This document shows positions 57,683-64,000 of a stretch of DNA of 64,000 bases, piece by piece. The stretch lies in assembly GCF_000768555.3 (NCBI RefSeq), contig NZ_KN293977.1, positions 119,901-183,900 on the forward strand, given 5' to 3'. The DNA is from Roseovarius mucosus DSM 17069. Its GTDB lineage: Bacteria; Pseudomonadota; Alphaproteobacteria; Rhodobacterales; Rhodobacteraceae. A model generated the notes under the pieces. That model worked only from the letters and a program-made list of their open reading frames with translations. It did not search any database and was not told where the DNA came from. Numbering within the stretch: the first letter of the stretch is position 1; each line of letters begins with the position of its first letter. The position numbers were made by a program, and so were the translations under genes.

Positions 57683-58851
57683 AGCGGGAGATAGTCCATC
57701 ATCTCGCCCACCTCGCGCGCCGGATCATTGACCGGACGCACCATCAGCGCCTCGGCATTGGCGAGGATGCTGAGAAGCGAGCTGTCCTGTTTATCCTCGG
57801 GATGGATCCCTTGCGGCGTGAGGGCCGCGCGCATGTAATGTTCGCGTGGGCCGTTGGGTGGCAGGGAAACGGCCAGCGGCGCGCGCAGGCGCGGGGAAGG
57901 GGCGGTGCCCAGACCCAGCATGGCGTTGATCATGGGCGCGATGAACACATGACCGCAGACCATGGCTGACACCGGATTTCCGGGCAGGCCGACCATGGCC
58001 GCACTGTTCATGCGCCCGGCCATCAGCGGTTTGCCGGGACGCATGGCGACCTTGTAAAAGGCGCGCTCCATACCCAGATCGCCCGCCACCCGACCGACGA
58101 GATCATGGTCGCCCACCGAGGCCCCACCGATGGTGACGATCAGATCGGCCCCGCGCGTCAGCGCAAAACCGGCGGTGAGCGAGGCCACGGTATCGCGCGC
58201 GATGGGCAGAATGCGCGCCTCTGCCCCCATGGCGTCAAAGAGCGCCTTGAGGCCAAAGGTGTTGGACGCGATGATCTGATCGGGGCCGGGGCTCTCTCCG
58301 GGCATGACCAATTCGTCGCCGGTGGACATGAGCGCCACCTGCGGTTTGCGGCGCACGGGCACGCGCGCCACGTTCATCGAGGCCAGGAGCGCTATGTCAG
58401 CGGGGCGCAGGCGGCGCGGGGCGGTGATGGTTTGACCCTCGCGAAAGTCACAGCCCAAGGGGCGGATATGATCCTTGCGGTCGAGATTTTGGCCCAGGGT
58501 GATGCGGTCGGCGTCGCGGGTCACATCCTCTTGGATGATGACGCGGGAGGCCCCTGTTGGAATGGGCGCGCCAGTGAAGATGCGCACTGCTTCGCCGGAC
58601 GACACGGCACCGGGATAGGCATGGCCCGCAGCGGCCTCGCCGATCACGGTGAGGGTGGTGCCGGGGGACGCATCAGCGCCACAGACCGCGTAGCCATCCA
58701 TGGCAGAGGCGGCGAAGGGCGGTTGATCGCGGCGGGCAGCCACGTCACGGGCAAGGATGCGGCCAGCGGCCTGCGCCAGCGGCACCTCTTCGATGTCGAG
58801 CGGTTGCACGAGGGTGAAAAGATGCGCGAGGGCCGCGTCAACGGTGATCAT
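57679..58851 (-). CDS. moeA: Molybdopterin molybdenumtransferase MoeA
   Basis: The 390-residue protein has the MoeA domains: an N-terminal part with [21 protein letters not shown], the MoCF-binding core with [24 protein letters not shown] and [13 protein letters not shown]-type wording, and [11 protein letters not shown]. It inserts molybdate into adenylylated molybdopterin. It overlaps moaC by four bases and is the last gene of the trpGDC-moaC-moeA operon. Confidence 0.94.
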   Translation of the reverse strand: MITVDAALAHLFTLVQPLDIEEVPLAQAAGRILARDVAARRDQPPFAASAMDGYAVCGADASPGTTLTVIGEAAAGHAYPGAVSSGEAVRIFTGAPIPTGASRVIIQEDVTRDADRITLGQNLDRKDHIRPLGCDFREGQTITAPRRLRPADIALLASMNVARVPVRRKPQVALMSTGDELVMPGESPGPDQIIASNTFGLKALFDAMGAEARILPIARDTVASLTAGFALTRGADLIVTIGGASVGDHDLVGRVAGDLGMERAFYKVAMRPGKPLMAGRMNSAAMVGLPGNPVSAMVCGHVFIAPMINAMLGLGTAPSPRLRAPLAVSLPPNGPREHYMRAALTPQGIHPEDKQDSSLLSILANAEALMVRPVNDPAREVGEMMDYLPL

Positions 58852-59324
58852 GTCGCCTCATACCGCCCTGATTTTCCGCCATCTTTCAGGAGAACCCGGA
58901 TGCCGCCGATTTCCATTTCCTTATCGACGGCCTTGGTCATGTCATAGACCGTGAGGGCGGTGACAGAGGCGGCGGTCAGCGCCTCCATCTCGACCCCGGT
59001 CTGACCGGTGGTCTTGACCGTCGCGGCTATGCGGACGCCAGGCAGGTCGGGATCAAGGGTCAGGTCCACTGTGACCTTGGTGATCGCGAGCGGATGGCAG
59101 AGCGGGATCAGGTCCGGCGTGCGCTTGGCCGCCATGATCCCGGCAAGGCGGGCGACGGCCAGAACATCGCCCTTCTTTGCGCGACCTTCGGCAATGATTT
59201 CAAAGGTTTCACGGGCCATCTTGATGTGGCCCTCAGCGATGGCCACGCGCGCGGTCACGTCCTTGTCCGAGACATCGACCATATGGGCATGCCCCTGGCC
59301 ATCGAAATGGCTGAGCCCGGACAT
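58848..59324 (-). CDS. moaC: Cyclic pyranopterin monophosphate synthase MoaC
   Basis: The 158-residue protein begins [28 protein letters not shown] and has [13 protein letters not shown] and [27 protein letters not shown], the MoaC signatures. It completes the first step of molybdenum cofactor synthesis. Its start codon overlaps the trpC stop (TGATG), so it is coupled to the tryptophan genes. Confidence 0.96.
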   Translation of the reverse strand: MSGLSHFDGQGHAHMVDVSDKDVTARVAIAEGHIKMARETFEIIAEGRAKKGDVLAVARLAGIMAAKRTPDLIPLCHPLAITKVTVDLTLDPDLPGVRIAATVKTTGQTGVEMEALTAASVTALTVYDMTKAVDKEMEIGGIRVLLKDGGKSGRYEAT

Positions 59325-60139
59325 CAGAATCCGCCCGGTGTGAGCGGGTTGGCGAGCAGACTGCGGGTGGCCTCGGTCACATCCTCGGCGCGCATCAGGG
59401 TTTCGCCGATCAGGAAGGTGCGCGCGCCGTAGCGGGCCATGTCGGCCAGATCCGCGGGCGTGGCAAGACCGCTTTCGCAGACAATCATGCGCTCGGGGGG
59501 GACGAATTTGGACAGTTTCCGGGTGGTGTCGAGCGAGGTTTCAAAGGTGTTGAGATCACGGTTGTTGATGCCGATCATCCGCGATTTGAGGCGGCTGGCA
59601 CGGTCGAGCTCTTCGCGGTTGTGGACCTCGATCAGGACATCCATGCCCCAATGAAGGGCAGCCTCTTCCAGTTCGGTGGCTTGGGCGTCCGAAACGCTGG
59701 CCATGATGATCAGGATGCAATCGGCGCCCCAGGCGCGCGCCTCGGCCACCTGATAGGGGTCATACATGAAATCCTTGCGCAAAACCGGCAGGTCGCAGGC
59801 GTTACGGGCCTGTCCGAGAAATTCGGGTGCGCCTTGAAAGCTGGGCGTGTCGGTCAGCACCGAAAGGCAAGTGGCACCACCGGCCTCATAGGCCTGTGCG
59901 AGGGTGGCGGGATCGAAATCGGCACGGATCAGGCCCTTGGACGGACTGGCCTTTTTTATCTCGGCAATGAGGCCATAGCCGGTCTTGGCGGCCTTGAGCA
60001 GGGCGTCGGAAAAGGGGCGCACGGGTGCTGCCTCATGCGCCAGCGATTCCATCTCGGCCATTGGATGTGCCGCCTTGGCGGCGGCGATTTCCTCGAGCTT
60101 GTAGGCTTTGATCTTATCGAGAATGGTCGGGCTGGTCAT
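59324..60139 (-). CDS. trpC: Indole-3-glycerol phosphate synthase
   Basis: The 271-residue TIM-barrel protein has [47 protein letters not shown]-type wording, [11 protein letters not shown] and CESGL. These are the catalytic Lys, Glu and Asn segments of TrpC. It closes the indole ring in tryptophan synthesis. It overlaps trpD by four bases. Confidence 0.96.
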   Translation of the reverse strand: MTSPTILDKIKAYKLEEIAAAKAAHPMAEMESLAHEAAPVRPFSDALLKAAKTGYGLIAEIKKASPSKGLIRADFDPATLAQAYEAGGATCLSVLTDTPSFQGAPEFLGQARNACDLPVLRKDFMYDPYQVAEARAWGADCILIIMASVSDAQATELEEAALHWGMDVLIEVHNREELDRASRLKSRMIGINNRDLNTFETSLDTTRKLSKFVPPERMIVCESGLATPADLADMARYGARTFLIGETLMRAEDVTEATRSLLANPLTPGGF

Positions 60140-61158
60140 ACGGTCTCCGATGTCAGTTTCGCGAGGGCGGCGATTTTGGCGCGGGCCGCGCCGCTGTCGA
60201 TGCTCTCGGCGGCCTTGGCCACGCCTTCGCGCAGGTCGCTGGCATGTCCGGCCACGGTGAGGGCCGCAGCGGCATTGAGCAGCACGGCATCGCGGTAGGC
60301 TCCGGGCGCCCCATCGAGCAGCGCGCGCAGGGCTGCGGCGTTCTCCGCCGGGGTGCCGCCCAAGATGGCCTCAAAGGGATGTACGGGCAAGCCGAAATCC
60401 TCGGGGTGCAATTCGGTCTCGTGGATGCTGCCGTCTTCTTCGAGGGCGGCGACCCAAGAGAGGCCGGTGATCGTCATCTCGTCGGTGCCGTCCGAGCCAT
60501 GCACGAGCCAAGCGCGCTCCGAGCCCAATTGCCCCAGCGTTTCGGCCATAGGGCGGATGAGGTCGCGCGAGAACGCGCCGGTGAGTTGACGCTTTACACC
60601 GGCGGGGTTGGTGAGGGGGCCAAGGATGTTGAAAATGGTGCGCGTGCCCAATTCGGTGCGCACGGGGCCGACATGGGCCATCGCCGGATGGTGCATGGGC
60701 GCCATCATGAAGGCGATGCCCACCTCTGCCAGCGCGCGCTCGACCACAGGCACGCCCACCATGACCTTGATCCCCATTTCGGTCAGCGCATCCGCTGCCC
60801 CGGATTTGGACGAGAGGTTGCGATTGCCATGTTTGGCCACCGGCACGCCTGCGCCCGCGACGACAAAGGCAGTGGCGGTCGAGATATTGAGCGTGCCCTT
60901 ACCATCGCCGCCGGTGCCCACGATGTCCATCGCCCCCTCTGGCGCGCGCACCGCGTTGCATTTGGCGCGCATCACGGCGGCGGCGGCGGCGTATTCATCC
61001 ACGGTTTCGCCCCGCGTGCGCAGCGCCATGAGAAAGCCGCCGGTCTGGGCAGGCGTCGCTTCGCCTTCGAACAGGATCTGAAAGGCGATTTCAGCCTCGG
61101 CGCGGGTCAGGGAGCGATCAGCGGCGGCCCCGATCAGCGGTTTCAGCCGATCGCTCAT
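60136..61158 (-). CDS. trpD: Anthranilate phosphoribosyltransferase
   Basis: The 340-residue protein has the TrpD PRPP and metal motifs [48 protein letters not shown], and [14 protein letters not shown]. It joins anthranilate to PRPP. It overlaps trpG upstream and trpC downstream by four bases each. Confidence 0.97.
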   Translation of the reverse strand: MSDRLKPLIGAAADRSLTRAEAEIAFQILFEGEATPAQTGGFLMALRTRGETVDEYAAAAAVMRAKCNAVRAPEGAMDIVGTGGDGKGTLNISTATAFVVAGAGVPVAKHGNRNLSSKSGAADALTEMGIKVMVGVPVVERALAEVGIAFMMAPMHHPAMAHVGPVRTELGTRTIFNILGPLTNPAGVKRQLTGAFSRDLIRPMAETLGQLGSERAWLVHGSDGTDEMTITGLSWVAALEEDGSIHETELHPEDFGLPVHPFEAILGGTPAENAAALRALLDGAPGAYRDAVLLNAAAALTVAGHASDLREGVAKAAESIDSGAARAKIAALAKLTSETV

Positions 61159-61736
61159 GCCGGGACCTGCATCATGTCGATGAAATTCTGGAGCAGGGCG
61201 TGACCATGTTGAGAGGCGATGGATTCGGGGTGAAACTGCACGCCCTGAATGGGCAGGTCGCGGTGTTGCAGGCCCATGATGGTGCCATCGGCCAGCTCTG
61301 CCGTGATTTCGAGGCAGTCTGGCAGGCTGGAGCGCTCTACCACCAACGAGTGATAGCGCGTGGCCTCGAACGGCGAGGGCAGACCGGCAAAGACGCCTTT
61401 GCCTTCATGGTGGATCTGGCCCATCTTGCCGTGTACGATTTCGGAATGGCGGATCACCTTGCCGCCAAAGGCCTGACCGATGGTCTGATGCCCAAGGCAG
61501 ACGCCCAAAAGCGGAATACGCGCCTCGGCGGCGGCGAGGGTCAGCGGCAGGCAGATGCCTGCCTGATCCGGATCGCAGGGGCCGGGCGAGAGCAGGATAC
61601 CATCGGGGCGCATCGCCATCGCCTCTTGTACGTTGAGCGCATCGTTGCGCACGACGCGGGTTTGTGCACCCAATTCGCCAACATAATGGACGAGATTATA
61701 GGTGAAACTGTCATAGTTATCGATCAGAAGCAGCAT
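61155..61736 (-). CDS. trpG: Anthranilate/aminodeoxychorismate synthase glutamine amidotransferase subunit
   Basis: The 193-residue protein is a class I glutamine amidotransferase: [34 protein letters not shown], the nucleophile [17 protein letters not shown], and the late [11 protein letters not shown] His-Glu pair. It supplies ammonia to TrpE, which is not in the window, and may also serve PabB. It is the first gene of the operon and lies 135 bases from the divergent deacetylase gene. Confidence 0.95.
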   Translation of the reverse strand: MLLLIDNYDSFTYNLVHYVGELGAQTRVVRNDALNVQEAMAMRPDGILLSPGPCDPDQAGICLPLTLAAAEARIPLLGVCLGHQTIGQAFGGKVIRHSEIVHGKMGQIHHEGKGVFAGLPSPFEATRYHSLVVERSSLPDCLEITAELADGTIMGLQHRDLPIQGVQFHPESIASQHGHALLQNFIDMMQVPA

Positions 61737-61871
61737 TCGCGCCTGTCCTCATGCAAAGGGGGCTGGAGGCCAAGGGGCCGGTCGCGGTATACTTGTTCAG
61801 TCTTGCGCGGCACCGTCAAGGGGCGCTAGGCCGGATAACAGGCAAAACAGGCAGATCAGGGGGCAAAGGCA

Positions 61872-63359
61872 GTGGCACGCGGAGTATTGGCAGGCATGAT
61901 GACGGGAACGTTGGTCTCGGGACTGGCGTTGGGCACGCTGTCTGTGCTGAGCGGCGCACCGGGCGAGACCCCGCCCGAGGCGGTCAGCCTTGAAGTGCCG
62001 GCGGGATCGGGGTTCGATCTGCGGCGCGAGGATGCGGAAGCGGATCTGCCTGAAACACAGCCCGCGCCCGAGGCAGCGGTCGTGCCGCAGGTGGCCCCGC
62101 CCGCACCGGATGACAGTGCAGGGATCGGCGCGGTCGAAACCGCACCGGCGGCAGCGCCCGAGACGGGCGATGTGGCGGCCTTGGCCGACGCCCCGGAGGT
62201 GGCGGTCGAGGGGGCCGGTGTGACGGTCGAGAGCGATGATCCGGTGTTGCCCAGTCCGCAGGGGACGCCGCCGGTGGTGCCGTCGAGCGAGGGGGCCGTG
62301 GCGGTGTCGACCGATCCCGCGCAGCCGCCTGCACCTGCGCCAACCGAGGAGAGCGCGGGGCTGACTGTGCCGGAGGCGGCAGCGGAAGGGACCGAGGCCA
62401 CTTCGATCTTTCCGCAGGAAGAGCCGGCACCGGTGCTGATCCCTGACGCCTCTGGCTCTGAGGGGGTGACGGATATGTCGCCCGAAGCCGAGGCACAGGC
62501 CGAGGCGGCACCCTTGCCCGAGGTTGACACAGAGACCGAGAGCGCAGCCAAGACCTTGCCTGCGTTGGGCACAATCGGCAACCGGGCCGAGGGGGTGACA
62601 ACCAACCGTTTACCCAGTGTCGGTGCGCCAACGCCGGACACGCCGGAGACTACGGTGGACAGTGTCGCAGAGCCGCAGACGGTGGAGGGGGCGCTCGCGC
62701 GCAATCGGGTGGCGTTCGACAATCCCGAAGGCAAGCCGCTGATGGCGATCATCCTGATGGACGACGGGCAGAGCCCGATCGGGATCGAGGCGCTTCAGAG
62801 TTTTCCCTATCCGCTGAGTTTCGCGGTCGATGTGACCTGGCCTGGTGCGGCGGCGGCGGCGGAACGCTATCACGCGGCCGGGTTCGAGGTCTTGGCGATG
62901 GCCGATCTGCCAGAGGTCGCGCGGCCTGAGGATGCAGAAGTGGCGATGCAGGCGTGGTTTGCGCAGGTGCCGCAGGCGGTGGCGGTGCTGGAAGGCACGG
63001 GCACCGGCCTGCAATCGAGCCGCGAGGCCACGGCGCAACTCGCCCCGATCCTGAAAGAGAGCGGGCATGGGTTGGTGATGCATCCGAGCGGGCTCAACAC
63101 CGCGCAAAAGCTGATTGCGCGCGAGGGCGTGCCCTCGGCCAGCCTGTTTCGGGATTTCGACGGGCAGGGGCAGAATGCCGCCGCGATCCGCCGCTTTCTG
63201 GATCAGGCCGCGATGCGGGCCGATCAGCAAGAGGACGGCGTGATCATGCTGGGCCGTTTGCGGGCAGATACGATCAGCGCACTTCTGCTGTGGGGTTTGG
63301 CGGACCGGGCCGCGAGCGTGGCGCTGGCACCGGTCTCGGCGGTGTTGCAGGCGGAATAG
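61872..63359 (+). CDS. Divergent polysaccharide deacetylase family protein
   Basis: The 495-residue protein starts at GTG 61872 (ARGVLAGMMTGTLVSGLALGTLSVLSG), with CAGGGGGCA upstream and a hydrophobic N-terminal anchor. Residues about 40-270 are a low-complexity Ala/Pro/Glu/Val linker. The C-terminal part, about 275-495, is the divergent polysaccharide deacetylase (YibQ-like) domain with LMAIILMDDGQSPIG, PLSFAVDVTWPGA and HGLVMHPSGLNTAQKLIAREG. It is anchored in the inner membrane facing the periplasm. Enzymatic activity is unproven for this family. The linker is unusually long. Confidence 0.82.
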   Translation: MARGVLAGMMTGTLVSGLALGTLSVLSGAPGETPPEAVSLEVPAGSGFDLRREDAEADLPETQPAPEAAVVPQVAPPAPDDSAGIGAVETAPAAAPETGDVAALADAPEVAVEGAGVTVESDDPVLPSPQGTPPVVPSSEGAVAVSTDPAQPPAPAPTEESAGLTVPEAAAEGTEATSIFPQEEPAPVLIPDASGSEGVTDMSPEAEAQAEAAPLPEVDTETESAAKTLPALGTIGNRAEGVTTNRLPSVGAPTPDTPETTVDSVAEPQTVEGALARNRVAFDNPEGKPLMAIILMDDGQSPIGIEALQSFPYPLSFAVDVTWPGAAAAAERYHAAGFEVLAMADLPEVARPEDAEVAMQAWFAQVPQAVAVLEGTGTGLQSSREATAQLAPILKESGHGLVMHPSGLNTAQKLIAREGVPSASLFRDFDGQGQNAAAIRRFLDQAAMRADQQEDGVIMLGRLRADTISALLLWGLADRAASVALAPVSAVLQAE

Positions 63360-63479
63360 GCCCGGAGGGCTCGTTTCCGAATCAAGCCGCGAAAGGGCCT
63401 CATGATGCCGCACCGGGGACAGCCGGGATTGCGGATTGCCCCCAATTTGCGCCCACACGCATAGCAAAGGGGCATGGCG

Positions 63480-64000
63480 ATGATCCTCTATCCCACCTTG
63501 GAAATTCTTGACGGCAAATGTGTCACCCTGACTCGTGGACGGCTGGAGGAACCGGTGCGTTGGCATGTGGACCCGGTCGAGACTGCGCGCGGGTTTGTGG
63601 CGGCGGGTGCCGAGTGGATGCACCTGACGGATATGAACGGGCTGCGCGGTGCGGGCGACAATGATGATCTCATCGAGCAGATCATCCGTGCCGTGGGTAT
63701 TCCGGTGCAGCTTGGGGGCGGGTTTCGCACGCGTGAGGCGGTGGAGCGCTGGATCGACAAGGGCGCAGGGCGGATCGTGCTGGGCACAATGGCCGTGCAG
63801 AACCCTGATGCGGTCAAGGCCTTGGCCAAGTATCACCCGGATCAGATCGTTGTGGCTGTCGACATATATCAAGGGCAATTGATGACCGACGGTTGGCGCA
63901 CGGCGTCGGCCTTTGGTCCGGCCGAGTTTATCGCAGCCTTTGACGGGGTTCCGCTGGCAGGTTTGTTGATCACCGATATTGACGCCGATATCGAGGATAG
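63480..64000 (+). CDS. HisA-like TIM-barrel protein (partial at window end)
   Basis: At least 173 residues are open to the window end. The start MILYPTLEILDGKCVTLTRG matches the opening of HisA (ProFAR isomerase) of this group. Later segments also match: FVAAGAEWMHLTDMNG, VQLGGGFRTREAVERWIDKGAGRIVLGT and LLITDIDAD. ATG 63480 is seven bases after AAAGGGG and is preferred to ATG 63474. Unlike true HisA (AIDLKDG), the first catalytic Asp is replaced by Glu (TLEILDG), while the second (VAVDIY) is kept. It is probably a paralogue of hisA. Confidence 0.75.
   Translation, partial: MILYPTLEILDGKCVTLTRGRLEEPVRWHVDPVETARGFVAAGAEWMHLTDMNGLRGAGDNDDLIEQIIRAVGIPVQLGGGFRTREAVERWIDKGAGRIVLGTMAVQNPDAVKALAKYHPDQIVVAVDIYQGQLMTDGWRTASAFGPAEFIAAFDGVPLAGLLITDIDADIED

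Overview
The window is a chromosomal segment of an alphaproteobacterium of the order Rhodobacterales, most likely the Roseobacter group. The evidence is the gene content and order (tuf, tRNA-Trp, secE-nusG-rplKAJL-rpoBC), the GC-rich codon use, Hint-domain proteins, the trpGDC-moaC-moeA operon, and Rhodobacterales-type small genes (DUF1127, a short XRE regulator). I see no rRNA, CRISPR array, integrase or transposase.

Region 1 (1-16.8 kb) is the information-processing core: the tuf end, an exporter-type ABC half-transporter, a CoA-transferase-family protein that resembles mesaconyl-CoA isomerase, tRNA-Trp, then secE, nusG, the ribosomal stalk genes and the two large RNA polymerase subunits. 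Hairpins mark the gene boundaries, including a terminator-like one between rpoB and rpoC.

Region 2 (16.8-24.7 kb, minus strand) holds two importer operons, a peptide/opine-type system with a fused double ATPase and a branched-chain-amino-acid-type livHMGF set led by a thioesterase. Neither has a substrate-binding protein gene here.

Region 3 (24.7-33.0 kb) is accessory and mosaic. It has two secreted YHS-domain proteins, a TetR repressor facing a cassette (AhpD-like protein, NTF2-like protein, a decayed flavin-oxidase tail, a small secreted peptide, an exported isochorismatase-like hydrolase), two AT-rich orphans (one with a PD-(D/E)xK-type motif) and a frameshifted htpX. A short duplicate of htpX lies about 6.2 kb away.

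Region 4 (33.1-39.5 kb) has an anchor-L/Hint protein, a sulfotransferase, a Hint-like protein lacking the catalytic Cys, a GAPDH paralogue, a frameshifted SPOR protein and upp. Region 5 (39.7-47.9 kb) covers central carbon metabolism: maeB, propionyl-CoA synthetase behind TTTGCAAA-type boxes, a CRP-type regulator with a CIA30 protein, NAD kinase and glyA. Between prpE and the CRP gene, a rho-independent terminator points to the minus strand and a perfect TGTGA-N6-TCACA site lies upstream. Together they suggest an unannotated CRP-controlled small RNA, which I consider the best novelty candidate.

Region 6 (48-64 kb) is housekeeping: hydrolase, Bax-inhibitor protein, DUF1127/LysR pair, quinone reductase, XRE regulator, a HisN-type phosphatase, guanine deaminase, MgtE, 5-formyl-THF cycloligase, the trpGDC-moaC-moeA operon, a divergent polysaccharide deacetylase, and a HisA-like protein cut by the window end.
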